Origin: Cetobacterium sp050033475
GTDB taxonomy: Bacteria; Fusobacteriota; Fusobacteriia; Fusobacteriales; Fusobacteriaceae
Assembly: GCF_050033475.1 (NCBI RefSeq)
Contig: NZ_CP188319.1
Span: 372,001 to 436,000 of the forward strand
Length of the DNA: 64,000 nucleotides
Direction of reading: 5' to 3'
Made by a program: the position numbers and the translations under genes. The notes beneath the pieces were generated by a model. It ran no database searches, was not told where the DNA came from, and worked only from the letters and a program-made list of their open reading frames with translations. Shown piece by piece: positions 35,496 through 47,702 of this stretch; within the stretch, counting starts at the first letter, position 1; the number at the start of each line of letters is the position of its first letter.

Positions 35496-35702
35496 CTATT
35501 TTTTCATTATTGTCTTATATGCATTATAAAAACCACTAAATACTCCAATGCATACAAAGCATATAAATATTATATGGCTTTTAAAAATATATCTTTCAAA
35601 TAATTTGTACAAGTAAACAAACACTAAAATATTTCCTGCTATAAGAAAACCTAGAAATCCCAAGAGGGATACATAGTGAAAAAATTCCCGATTAAAGAAC
35701 AT
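35496..35702 (-). CDS. Small membrane protein at the AtpZ/AtpQ position
   Basis: A 68-residue protein with two hydrophobic helices (about residues 10-31 and 42-58) joined by a short basic loop, and a lysine tail. The hairpin, size and position ahead of atpI match the AtpZ-type subunit of some ATP synthase operons, associated with Mg2+ uptake or assembly. I see no decisive motif. The start is either the ATG at 35702 (AAGGAG 10 bases upstream) or the GTG one codon earlier (7 bases). Confidence 0.65.
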   Translation of the reverse strand: MFFNREFFHYVSLLGFLGFLIAGNILVFVYLYKLFERYIFKSHIIFICFVCIGVFSGFYNAYKTIMKK

Positions 35703-35730
35703 CACTATTTTACTCCTTTTTTTTTAAAAA

Positions 35731-36441
35731 TCAACTTTTTTTAGCCACATAAAAGAAACGTTCCCCAGCTATTCTATCATTTTTATCAATGGTTAACAAG
35801 GTTAAATCATTATTTTGTAATTCTTTTTTTATTTCTTCCTCTGTAAATATTTTTTTCTCATAGTATTCCTTATACTTATCGTAAGTATTATTTTTATTTT
35901 TTACAAAAAAATTAGCTTCTATAAAATCTAAATTATTTTCTAACCAATGTTCCCATATGATGGTCATATCTTTTCTTTCATCATAAAATATTCCACCAGG
36001 AAACATTTTATTCATAAATTCTCTATCTACAACATCAAAAATATAGATTCCGTTTGGATTTAAATTTTCTTTTACAGAGGAAAATAAATCATTTAAATCT
36101 TCAATAGCTGTTAGATGATTTACAGTATCAAAAAGTGAAATTATTATATCATATTTTTCTCCAGTATAAAATTCTCTCATATCACCTAAAAATAAATTTA
36201 CCCCTTTATTTTTAAGCTTCTTATGAGCTATTTCTAACATTTCCTTTGATAAATCTAATCCAGAACAAGTATATAATTCCTTCAATCTTATTAAACTCTC
36301 TCCAGTTCCGCAACCTAAATCTAACAATGATTTTCCCTCTGGATTATACATTTTTATTTTTTCGACTACATAAGAAGTCCACTGATCATAATCACATTCT
36401 TTCATAAATTTGTCATAAATCTTGGCAAAATTATTATACAT
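35731..36441 (-). CDS. Class I SAM-dependent methyltransferase
   Basis: A 236-residue protein with a full SAM-binding motif I (SLLDLGCGTGES, about residues 39-50) and the acidic motif II (SGLDLSKEML). DMREF and YDIIISLFDTVNHL are also present. The pattern fits the YtrP/methyltransferase-25 group with an inserted DUF beta segment (DRIAGERFFYVAKK). The substrate is unknown. It lies between glmM and the ATP synthase genes, with only 25-27 bases on each side and no terminator, so it may be co-transcribed with both. Confidence 0.85.
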   Translation of the reverse strand: MYNNFAKIYDKFMKECDYDQWTSYVVEKIKMYNPEGKSLLDLGCGTGESLIRLKELYTCSGLDLSKEMLEIAHKKLKNKGVNLFLGDMREFYTGEKYDIIISLFDTVNHLTAIEDLNDLFSSVKENLNPNGIYIFDVVDREFMNKMFPGGIFYDERKDMTIIWEHWLENNLDFIEANFFVKNKNNTYDKYKEYYEKKIFTEEEIKKELQNNDLTLLTIDKNDRIAGERFFYVAKKS

Positions 36442-36468
36442 TTTTATTTCTCCTAATCCTTCTATTAA

Positions 36469-37827
36469 TTAGTTTAATTCTTTTTCTACAAGAGATGAAA
36501 TTTCTTCTACAACTTTTTTTACAATGTCAGAATCTTTTCCTTCAACCATAACTCTAATTATTGGTTCAGTTCCAGAGGTTCTAACTAAAACTCTTCCTAA
36601 ACCTTCCATTTCTTGTTCTTTTTCTTTAATAAAATTAACTATATTCATATTTTGATTCCATATATTTTTCTTACTATTATCAACTCTTATATTTTTTAAA
36701 ATTTGTGGCCAATCTTTTATGTCCTCTACCAATTGATCTATTGTTTTTCCACTATCTCTTAGGGCTTCAACTAATTTTAAAGATGTTAATACTCCATCAC
36801 CTGTTGTCCCATGATCTAATAATATTATATGACCAGATTGTTCTCCACCTAATTTAGCACCTTCATTTTTCATCATCTCAAGAACATATCTATCTCCAAC
36901 ATTTGCTCTTAATAATTCTATTTCATTATTTTTTAAATAACTTTCAAATCCCATATTACTCATAACTGTAGTTACAACTTTTGATCCTGATAATTCATTT
37001 TTTTTATGCATCTCAAGAGCTAAAATAGCAATAATTTTATCTCCATCTATTATATTTCCAAATCTATCAACTGCTATTAATCTATCTGCATCTCCATCAT
37101 AAGCTAATCCTAAATCTGCTTCATATCCTACTACAACCTTTGCTAAAATTTCAGGATGAGTAGAACCACATCTTACATTTATATTTGTTCCATTTGGGGC
37201 ATCATTTATTATTACAACTTCTGCTCCTAATTTTAAAAATACACTTTTAGCTATTCTATATGCTGATCCATTAGCTGTATCTACTATTATTTTCATTCCT
37301 GAAAAATCACCTTTTACAGTAGATAATAGATGATCTCTATATATATAATATTCATCATCTGCATATTTAAATTGTCCTACTTTATCTCCTGCAACCATAT
37401 CCTTTGTTATCATAGATAAGTTGTCCATTAGGCTTTCTAGCTCTAATTCAACTTCGTCTGGTAATTTATAACCATCTTGAGCGAATATTTTTATTCCATT
37501 ATCCTTAGCAGGATTATGAGAAGCTGATATCATTATTCCTGCACAAGCATCGCTCGCCTTTGTTAAATATGCCACACCTGGTGTTGGAATTACTCCTACA
37601 AAGTCTATATCTATTCCCATAGATGTTAATCCTGCCATCAATGCAGATCTTAACATATATCCAGATATTCTTGTATCTGACCCCATAACTACTCTTATTT
37701 TTTTTCTTCCTGGATTATTCTTTTTTAAAAAATATCCCAATGCATAACCTAATCTTAAAGCTAAATCAACTGTTAATTCCTTATTTGCTTCTCCTCTAAT
37801 TCCATCAGTTCCGAAATATTTTCTCAT
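36469..37827 (-). CDS. glmM: Phosphoglucosamine mutase GlmM
   Basis: Converts glucosamine-6-phosphate to glucosamine-1-phosphate for UDP-GlcNAc, peptidoglycan and LPS. The N-terminus RKYFGTDGIRGEAN is diagnostic. The phosphoserine loop SASHNP (Ser103) and the metal loop DGDADR are present, followed by GEQSGH and the C-terminal RTSGTEPIIRVM. The 452-residue length is standard. It follows the Gx transporter gene after 1 base. Confidence 0.97.
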   Translation of the reverse strand: MRKYFGTDGIRGEANKELTVDLALRLGYALGYFLKKNNPGRKKIRVVMGSDTRISGYMLRSALMAGLTSMGIDIDFVGVIPTPGVAYLTKASDACAGIMISASHNPAKDNGIKIFAQDGYKLPDEVELELESLMDNLSMITKDMVAGDKVGQFKYADDEYYIYRDHLLSTVKGDFSGMKIIVDTANGSAYRIAKSVFLKLGAEVVIINDAPNGTNINVRCGSTHPEILAKVVVGYEADLGLAYDGDADRLIAVDRFGNIIDGDKIIAILALEMHKKNELSGSKVVTTVMSNMGFESYLKNNEIELLRANVGDRYVLEMMKNEGAKLGGEQSGHIILLDHGTTGDGVLTSLKLVEALRDSGKTIDQLVEDIKDWPQILKNIRVDNSKKNIWNQNMNIVNFIKEKEQEMEGLGRVLVRTSGTEPIIRVMVEGKDSDIVKKVVEEISSLVEKELN

Positions 37828-37828
37828 T

Positions 37829-38344
37829 TTATTTTACTCCCCTTCTTAAGTTTAAACGTTCTCCAATATAACCTGTTATCACCCCAGATATACAACCCAT
37901 AAATAAGAATCCCCATATAAATATAAATATTGATTTACTATATATACTTATATTTCTAAATAGTAAAAAATAAACTACTATTAATTGACATATATTATGT
38001 GTAAAAGCCCCTAATACACATATGGATATTAGAGATAATTTTTCTCTAAATTTGTATAAAAAAATCATCAAGAGGGTACTAGCCCCTCCTGATAATAAAC
38101 TTATTATAAAACTGGGAGTGAACAGTGTTCCTAACATCATCCCTTGAATTAAAACTCTTAATAATAATACTTCTATTGCCATTTTTGAATCAAACTTTTC
38201 TAAAGCGATTATAGTTGCAATATTAGCCAGTCCTAATTTCATCCAAGGAAATGGTTTGGGAATTAAACTTTCACCTAAAGATAAATATAATGCTAAAAGT
38301 ACTAAGGCAGTCAGGTATATTTCTCTTCTATTTTCCCTATTCAT
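37829..38344 (-). CDS. Gx transporter family membrane protein
   Basis: A 171-residue integral membrane protein with five or six hydrophobic helices and the family N-terminus. It carries PWMKLGLANIATIIAL and the GGASTLLMIFLYKFR segment. The family has been annotated as heptaprenyl diphosphate synthase component I, but it resembles ECF-transporter S components. A substrate cannot be read. It lies between purB (2 bases) and glmM (1 base). Its ribosome-binding site is weak, so translational coupling to purB is likely. Confidence 0.78.
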   Translation of the reverse strand: MNRENRREIYLTALVLLALYLSLGESLIPKPFPWMKLGLANIATIIALEKFDSKMAIEVLLLRVLIQGMMLGTLFTPSFIISLLSGGASTLLMIFLYKFREKLSLISICVLGAFTHNICQLIVVYFLLFRNISIYSKSIFIFIWGFLFMGCISGVITGYIGERLNLRRGVK

Positions 38345-38346
38345 AA

Positions 38347-39780
38347 TTATACTTTTAGATCTGCCTCCATTCCTAATAAGTCTTTATATTTATCCAGAAT
38401 TGGTTGTATTTCTGTTTTTATAAAGTCTTCTGTCTGTTGAGGAGCAAATCCTATAAAATTCTTTGGATCTAAAATTTGTAATAATTTTTCTCTATCTATA
38501 TTAAAGTATGAATCCTCTAAAATTCTTTCAATTAGATCATTTTCTTTACCATGAATTTTTACCATTTTTCCAGCTTCCATAGAATGAACTCTTATTTTTT
38601 CATGTAGTTCTTGTCTATCTCCACCTTTTTTTACACCTTCCATTATTATATATTCCGTAGCCATAAATGGAAGTTCAGCCATTATATGTTTTTCTATCAT
38701 TTTTGGATATACTACTAATCCATCTAATATATTTTTCCAAATAATTAAGATAGCATCAATTGCTAAAAATCCCTGTGGTAATGATAGTCTTTTATTTGCT
38801 GAATCATCTAAAGTTCTTTCAAACCATTGAGTTGATGCTGTCATTGCTGTACTTTGTTGTAATGCAATAACAAATTTAGCTAGAGAAGATATTCTTTCAC
38901 TTCTCATAGGATTTCTTTTATAAGCCATTGCTGAAGATCCTATTTGATTTTTTTCAAATGGTTCTTCTATTTCTTTTAAATGTTGTAATAGTCTTAAATC
39001 ATTTGTAAATTTATGTGCTGATTGAGCTATATTAGATAATAAATTCATAACTTCCGAATCTACTTTTCTATCGTATGTTTGTCCTGTTACTAAAAATCTT
39101 TTATTAAATCCCATTTTTTCAGCAACTGTTTCATCTAATTTTTTTACTTTAGCAAAATCTCCATTAAATAATTCTTCAAAACTTGCCTGAGTTCCAGTTG
39201 TTCCTTTAACTCCTCTAAATCTTAAAGTATCTTGTCTAAATTCTAACTCTTCTAAATCTAACATAAGACTTTGTAACCATAAGGTAGCTCTCTTACCAAC
39301 TGTTGTCAATTGTGCAGCCTGGAAATGTGTAAATCCTAAAGTTGGTAAATCTTTATATTCTAAACTGAATTTAGCTAATCCATCCATTACATTAACTAAT
39401 TTAGATTTTACTAACTCTAATCCTTCTTTAATTTGGATTAAATCTGTATTATCTCCTACAAAAGCACTTGTTGCACCTAAGTGTATAATTGGCATCGCTT
39501 TTGGTGCTGCTGCTCCAAATGTATGAACGTGAGCCATAACGTCATGTCTTACTTCTCTTTCTTTCTGAGCTGCTAATTCATAATCTATATTATCTATATT
39601 AGCTTTCATCTCTGCCAATTGTTCTTCAGTTATATCTAACCCTAATTCCTTCTCTGACTCAGCTAGGGCATACCATAACTTTCTCCAAGTTGAAAATTTA
39701 AATTTTGGAGAGAATACCTCTAACATTTCCTTTGAACTGTATCTTTCAGCTAAAGGATTTGAATAAATTTCTCTGTTCAT
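38347..39780 (-). CDS. purB: Adenylosuccinate lyase PurB
   Basis: Cleaves SAICAR and adenylosuccinate in purine synthesis. The fumarase/aspartase signature appears as GSSAMAYKRNP (about residue 285), preceded by HLGATSAFVGDNTD and TLGFTHFQAAQLTT. The 477-residue length and N-terminus (NPLAERYSS) match the longer PurB group. It lies 19 bases after rimI. No other purine genes are adjacent. Confidence 0.95.
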   Translation of the reverse strand: MNREIYSNPLAERYSSKEMLEVFSPKFKFSTWRKLWYALAESEKELGLDITEEQLAEMKANIDNIDYELAAQKEREVRHDVMAHVHTFGAAAPKAMPIIHLGATSAFVGDNTDLIQIKEGLELVKSKLVNVMDGLAKFSLEYKDLPTLGFTHFQAAQLTTVGKRATLWLQSLMLDLEELEFRQDTLRFRGVKGTTGTQASFEELFNGDFAKVKKLDETVAEKMGFNKRFLVTGQTYDRKVDSEVMNLLSNIAQSAHKFTNDLRLLQHLKEIEEPFEKNQIGSSAMAYKRNPMRSERISSLAKFVIALQQSTAMTASTQWFERTLDDSANKRLSLPQGFLAIDAILIIWKNILDGLVVYPKMIEKHIMAELPFMATEYIIMEGVKKGGDRQELHEKIRVHSMEAGKMVKIHGKENDLIERILEDSYFNIDREKLLQILDPKNFIGFAPQQTEDFIKTEIQPILDKYKDLLGMEADLKV

Positions 39781-39799
39781 ACTTTATAATTCTCCTTTA

Positions 39800-40231
39800 T
39801 TAATTATTAGTTTCATACATCATTAAAATTGCTGCTTCACCATTATCACTATAATAGTTTTTTCTTTTTCCTATAATTTGAAAATTTGAATTACAATAAA
39901 AATTTTGTGCTGTTATATTGCTTTCTCTAACTTCTAACAATATATTTTTTTCCCATTCACTTATAATTTTTAACAATAACTTTTTTCCAAAACCATTTTG
40001 TCTTTCTTCTTCAGAAGTAGCAATTTTCATTATTTCCATAACATCTATTGCATCATGTAAAATACAATATGCTAATATCTGTTCTTCTCTATAAGAAGCA
40101 TATATTATATACTCATGCTTTTCTAACATTTCTTTTAATGTTTTCCATGAATAAGCACTAGTTTTAAAAATTTTTTCTTCTAAAAGAAAAATTTTCTTTA
40201 ACTCTGATTCATCTACTATTTTTTTTATCAA
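39800..40231 (-). CDS. rimI: GNAT N-acetyltransferase, RimI type
   Basis: A 143-residue GNAT protein that fits RimI, which acetylates the N-terminus of ribosomal protein S18. The acetyl-CoA motif A reads EERQNGFGKKLL (R/Q-x-x-G-x-G/A pattern, about residues 75-86), followed by LLEVRESNITAQNFY and the KRKNYY-type ending. The start codon is TTG at 40231, with AGGAG 7 bases upstream. It is preceded by lepB. A different protein target cannot be excluded. Confidence 0.8.
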   Translation of the reverse strand: MIKKIVDESELKKIFLLEEKIFKTSAYSWKTLKEMLEKHEYIIYASYREEQILAYCILHDAIDVMEIMKIATSEEERQNGFGKKLLLKIISEWEKNILLEVRESNITAQNFYCNSNFQIIGKRKNYYSDNGEAAILMMYETNN

Positions 40232-40240
40232 AATTTTCTC

Positions 40241-41167
40241 CTATTTCAACAATCCGATTCTATTTAAAGGCCAAAATCTAACAAATGCTTTTCCTTTTAT
40301 TCGACTTTCCTTTACAAATCCCCACATTCTCGAGTCATAACTTCCATCAGTATTATCACCTAAAGCCATAAAATAATTATCATCTAAAGTAGTTTTTACT
40401 GTTTCGCCTTTTAAAATTTTATCTAAAATTTCAGGATTATGTATTAAATCTAAAATCATTCCAGTTTTATGACCATTTACATAAAATGTTACATCTGGTA
40501 AAATTTGAGAAATCGCACCTGGATTATCAATTAAATATTTTTGTACTTTTGCTATGTCTATATCCTTTTTCAGAAAATCATTAGTGTAATCTTCTCCTGG
40601 AACAATTGTTACCTCATCACCTTTTTTAGGAACAATCCAAGTATCTGATCCTATCTCTCCTAAATCAGAATATTTTCTATCTGTAATTTCTTGTCCGTTA
40701 ATATATAAATGTCCATACTTTATATTTATAGCTTCTCCTGGTAATCCCATAACTCTTTTAGTATACAAAACTTTGTTTTGTATTGGCTCTTTGAAAACTA
40801 TAATATCTCCTCTTTTAGGAGCTTGAAATTCATAAATCATCATATTTCCAAATAATCTATCCTTAGGCATTATTGTAGGAATCATTGAACCTGTTGGTAC
40901 TAAAAAGTTTCCTAAATAAAATTTTTGTATTATCAAAACCAAAATTAAAGCTGTTCCTAAACTTTCTATACAATTTACTGTTTTTCTTATCCCGTTTGCT
41001 AAAGTTTTTCCTTGAATATTTAAAATTTTTATTAACCAATTTGAAAATTTGTCTCTATATATTCTTATTTTATTTACCAAATATTTTTCCCTAATAAAAA
41101 TATAAATGAAAAAAGCTGTTAAAATAATGTAAAATATTCCATTTAAAACTATATTTTCTCTCGACAC
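40241..41167 (-). CDS. lepB: Signal peptidase I
   Basis: Inner-membrane serine protease that cleaves signal peptides of exported proteins. Two or three N-terminal hydrophobic segments precede the catalytic serine in PTGSMIPTI, and the general-base lysine lies in YTKRVMGLPGE. The C-terminal GDNTDGSYDSRMWG box is intact. I choose the GTG at 41167 (308 residues) because AAGGAG lies 5 bases upstream. An ATG seven codons earlier (41188) has no site. The 90-residue insert between boxes is at the long end for the family. Confidence 0.92.
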   Translation of the reverse strand: MSRENIVLNGIFYIILTAFFIYIFIREKYLVNKIRIYRDKFSNWLIKILNIQGKTLANGIRKTVNCIESLGTALILVLIIQKFYLGNFLVPTGSMIPTIMPKDRLFGNMMIYEFQAPKRGDIIVFKEPIQNKVLYTKRVMGLPGEAINIKYGHLYINGQEITDRKYSDLGEIGSDTWIVPKKGDEVTIVPGEDYTNDFLKKDIDIAKVQKYLIDNPGAISQILPDVTFYVNGHKTGMILDLIHNPEILDKILKGETVKTTLDDNYFMALGDNTDGSYDSRMWGFVKESRIKGKAFVRFWPLNRIGLLK

Positions 41168-41212
41168 AATTACTCCTTCCAAGGACATTTTTAAAAATAT
41201 TTTAACATAAAA

Positions 41213-41246
41213 AAATGAAAAAAGCTAAGGAAATTCATCCTTAGCT
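41213..41246 (-). terminator. Rho-independent terminator after rplS
   Basis: A 10-bp stem (AAGCTAAGGA arm, 6-base loop) begins 12 bases after the rplS stop and is followed by seven T on the minus strand. Confidence 0.88.
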
Positions 41247-41257
41247 TATGATCATAA

Positions 41258-41608
41258 TTATTTTCTGATTTCTTTAATTCTAGCTTTCTTACCAGAAAGT
41301 CCTCTTAAGTAGTAAAGTTTTGATCTTCTTACTTTTCCGATTTTTAATACATCGATTTTTTCGATCATTGGAGAGTTAACAGGAATAATTCTTTCTACTC
41401 CTACTCCTCCAGTTATTTTTCTTACTGTGAAAGTTTTTGCAATTCCTCCACCGTTTACTCTGATTACTACACCTTCAAATAACTGAACTCTTTCTTTGTT
41501 TCCTTCTTTTACTTTGTAGTATACTCCGATAGTATCTCCAGCTTTGAATGAAGGGATATCAGATCTTAAGTAGTTTTGCTCTACTAATTGGATTAATTTT
41601 TCTTTCAT
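41258..41608 (-). CDS. rplS: 50S ribosomal protein L19
   Basis: Ribosomal protein at the 30S-50S interface. The 116 residues include the conserved FKAGDTIGVYYKVKEGNKER (quoted to 20 residues), the FEGVVI strand and the C-terminal RRSKLYYLRGLSGKKARIKE region. It forms its own transcription unit with a consensus promoter, a structured 70-base leader and a terminator, rather than the rpsP-rimM-trmD-rplS operon of many bacteria. Confidence 0.98.
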   Translation of the reverse strand: MKEKLIQLVEQNYLRSDIPSFKAGDTIGVYYKVKEGNKERVQLFEGVVIRVNGGGIAKTFTVRKITGGVGVERIIPVNSPMIEKIDVLKIGKVRRSKLYYLRGLSGKKARIKEIRK

Positions 41609-41678
41609 TTTTTCCTCCTTGAATATTCATTTAATATTCCTTTTAGCAATTAAAGCGGAATATTCGTTATTAATTAGA
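41609..41678 (-). promoter_or_regulatory. Structured rplS leader (L19 leader candidate)
   Basis: The untranslated leader contains an 8-bp stem: GGAATATT at 41657-41664 on the plus strand pairs with AATATTCC at 41633-41640. A third copy, the palindrome GAATATTC (41621-41628), lies directly before the ribosome-binding site and could pair instead. Competing helices next to the start suggest autoregulation by L19, as with known ribosomal protein leaders. I infer function from structure only. Confidence 0.5.
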
Positions 41679-41684
41679 CACAAC

Positions 41685-41713
41685 ATTCTATCATATTTAT
41701 CTATAAAAGTCAA
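41685..41713 (-). promoter_or_regulatory. Promoter of rplS
   Basis: TTGACT (41708-41713) and TAGAAT (41685-41690) on the minus strand are separated by 17 bases, with TG one base ahead of the -10. The transcript would start near 41678. Confidence 0.8.
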
Positions 41714-41720
41714 TTTACAT

Positions 41721-42299
41721 TTAGAACTTAAAGTTAAAGTTTATTAATGGTAAAACTTCAAATATTTCACTATTTTGAGCCATATTTACAAACCCTATTT
41801 GAAGTCCCTCTAAATGCTCTGCATAGTTAATAAATCCTAATTGTAATCCTCTGAAACTATCTGCTTTATTGAATAGTCCAAACTGCAGTCCCTTTCCACC
41901 TTTAGTAAAGTTAACTGCTCCTATTTGTGCTCCTAAAACATTTTTTTCTACTATATTTACAGCTCCTAACTGTAATCCAGTCATGTTTCCACCTACACTA
42001 TTAAATGTAAGAGGTACAAACCATCCTAATCTAGCTCCTGTAAAATCCCCTTCTGTTCTATCATAAAAAGATCCTAAAGATAATCCTTTAAAATTTTGCT
42101 TTTTATTGGCTATAAGGTTTAAATCTAATCCTTCTACATTTTGGTTAACAGTATATATAAGACCTACTCTAACACCATCAACACTAGTTTGTGGTCCTCT
42201 TAATTGAGTTGGTGACAAAAATCCAGCTTCAAAACTTTCTGCTCCTAAGGCTGCTGTTGATAATAATACTGTGCTTATAGCTATTGCAAATTTTTTCAT
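41721..42299 (-). CDS. Exported surface-repeat protein (LA_2272-like GxQxGxxN repeats)
   Basis: A 192-residue protein with a signal peptide (cleavage near AALGA, residues 16-20). After it come at least five copies of a unit of about 17-19 residues built around G-L-Q-L-G-x-x-N (GLQLGAVN, GAQIGAVN, GLQFGLFN, GLQLGFIN, GLQIGFVN). It ends in alternating hydrophobic/aromatic residues with a final Phe (FNFKF), a pattern seen in outer-membrane beta-strands. The repeat resembles the LA_2272 surface repeat. Function is unknown. No clear promoter was found. Confidence 0.72.
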   Translation of the reverse strand: MKKFAIAISTVLLSTAALGAESFEAGFLSPTQLRGPQTSVDGVRVGLIYTVNQNVEGLDLNLIANKKQNFKGLSLGSFYDRTEGDFTGARLGWFVPLTFNSVGGNMTGLQLGAVNIVEKNVLGAQIGAVNFTKGGKGLQFGLFNKADSFRGLQLGFINYAEHLEGLQIGFVNMAQNSEIFEVLPLINFNFKF

Positions 42300-42364
42300 A
42301 TTTCCCCCTTTATATGCATTCTTCCTTTAATCACTTTTGAAAATTTTACAAAAAATAAAAAAAA

Positions 42365-42440
42365 TGGCGCTTCTTGCTGGGCTCGAACCAGCGACAACAC
42401 GATTAACAGTCGTGCGCTCTACCAACTGAGCTAAAGAAGC
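42365..42440 (-). tRNA. tRNA-Asn (GUU)
   Basis: The 76-base gene folds as a cloverleaf: acceptor GCTTCTT pairs with AAGAAGC, the D-arm is TAGCTCAGTTGGTAGAGC, the anticodon loop CTGTTAA gives GTT, and the T-arm carries GGTTCGAGCC. The discriminator is G and CCA is encoded (42365-42367). It is the last gene of the rRNA operon, and a T-rich stretch follows. Confidence 0.97.
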
Positions 42441-42451
42441 ACTCTTTTAAG

Positions 42452-42567
42452 ATTGGCAACTTTCTATCCTCCCAGGGGGCTGCCCCCCAAGTACTTTCGA
42501 CGTTTACGAGCTTAACTTCCAGGTTCGGTATGTTACTGGGTGTACCCTCGTAGCCATTGTTGCCAAT
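42452..42567 (-). rRNA. rrf: 5S ribosomal RNA
   Basis: About 116 bases. The terminal stem TTGGCAAC/GTTGCCAA closes the molecule, and the conserved CCGAACCTGGAAGTTAAGCT block (plus-strand complement near 42520) is present. It lies between 23S and tRNA-Asn. Ends are set from the closing stem. Confidence 0.95.
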
Positions 42568-42592
42568 CATTATTCAAATGTTTTGAACACTT

Positions 42593-42607
42593 GAAACTAT
42601 ATAGTAG
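42593..42607. repeat. 23S precursor processing stem, downstream arm
   Basis: GAAACTATATAGTAG here is the exact reverse complement of bases 45605-45619 on the far side of 23S. The pair forms the 15-bp stem that RNase III would cut. Confidence 0.85.
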
Positions 42608-42611
42608 TATC

Positions 42612-45528
<2,917 letters not shown>

Positions 45529-45604
45529 ATGTTTCTTTTATTTTGACAGACTAACAATCTCTAAAACTAGAGTTTATTAGTTGATTTATTGTATCTCTCA
45601 ATAT

Positions 45605-45619
45605 CTACTATATAGTTTC
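45605..45619. repeat. 23S precursor processing stem, upstream arm
   Basis: CTACTATATAGTTTC pairs exactly with 42593-42607. It lies inside the 16S-23S spacer. Confidence 0.85.
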
Positions 45620-45652
45620 CAATGTCCAAATGATGATGAAGAACATCATCAA

Positions 45653-45666
45653 TAGAATAGATAAGA
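45653..45666. repeat. 16S precursor processing stem, downstream arm
   Basis: TAGAATAGATAAGA is the exact reverse complement of 47244-47257 in the 16S leader. The 14-bp stem encloses 16S rRNA. Confidence 0.8.
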
Positions 45667-45681
45667 CTAGTGTCTCCTTAG

Positions 45682-47195
<1,514 letters not shown>

Positions 47196-47243
47196 AAATT
47201 TTTATTTACACCGTTATGTTGTTAATGCATAACTAATTGACTA

Positions 47244-47257
47244 TCTTATCTATTCTA
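47244..47257. repeat. 16S precursor processing stem, upstream arm
   Basis: TCTTATCTATTCTA in the rRNA leader pairs exactly with 45653-45666 in the spacer. Confidence 0.8.
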
Positions 47258-47304
47258 CTGTTAATGTCCTTCGCTTTCGTCAGCTGTTCTCGCTGACATT
47301 AGTT

Positions 47305-47333
47305 ATAATATCACTATCTCTATTTTTTGTCAA
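47305..47333 (-). promoter_or_regulatory. rRNA operon promoter and leader
   Basis: A perfect -35 TTGACA (47328-47333) and TATTAT (47305-47310) are separated by 17 bases on the minus strand. The start would be near 47298, giving a leader of about 100 bases before 16S. The leader opens with a small hairpin (GTCAGC/GCTGAC, 47279-47297). An A-rich stretch precedes the -35. Only this one promoter is evident. Confidence 0.85.
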
Positions 47334-47361
47334 TAACTTTTTTAAAAAGTAAAAAAATTAT

Positions 47362-47697
47362 TAATAAGGCACTAAATAAGCCGGGTTTTGTATTTGCTAA
47401 TCATTTATCTAGGACTATAATTACTTATAGTATCGAGCAACTTACCCTGAGAGTGGACGAGCAGCCCATTAACCTCTCCTATTTAGTCTTGCTCCGAAGG
47501 GGGTTTACCAAGCTTTTTTAGTCTCCTAAAAAACTGGTGGTCTCTTACACCACCTTTTCACCCTTACCCGAAGGCGGTCTCTTTTCTGTGGCACTTTCCT
47601 TAAAGTTACCTTTAGTAGCCGTTAGCTACCCTTCTGCTCTATGGAGCCCGGACTTTCCTCTTGTTAAAAACAAGCGATTAACTCTAGTACCTTATTA
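47362..47697 (-). ncRNA. rnpB: RNase P RNA (type A)
   Basis: The catalytic RNA that trims tRNA 5' leaders. Diagnostic elements read on the minus strand: GAGGAAAGTCCGGGC (complement 47646-47660, conserved region I), the AGAGACC and GGTGGTGTAAGAGACCACC helix, TAAACCCC, and ACAAAACCCGGCTTA at the 3' end. The P1 helix pairs AATAAGG (47690-47696) with CCTTATT (47363-47369). The length of about 336 bases is usual for type A. A T-rich tail follows. A consensus promoter lies inside the end of the upstream coding gene. Confidence 0.95.
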
Positions 47698-47702
47698 ATA
47701 TA

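Larger units (their letters stand above)
45529..45681 (-). other. 16S-23S internal transcribed spacer without tRNA genes
   Basis: A spacer of about 150 bases. It holds one arm of the 23S stem (45605-45619), a small hairpin of ATGATG and CATCAT arms (about 45630-45650) and one arm of the 16S stem (45653-45666). No tRNA cloverleaf fits, unlike operons that carry tRNA-Ile or tRNA-Ala here. Confidence 0.85.

Noticed and set aside
45529..45681. tRNA gene in the 16S-23S spacer
   Set aside because: No cloverleaf can be formed; the small hairpin there is only about 6 bp.
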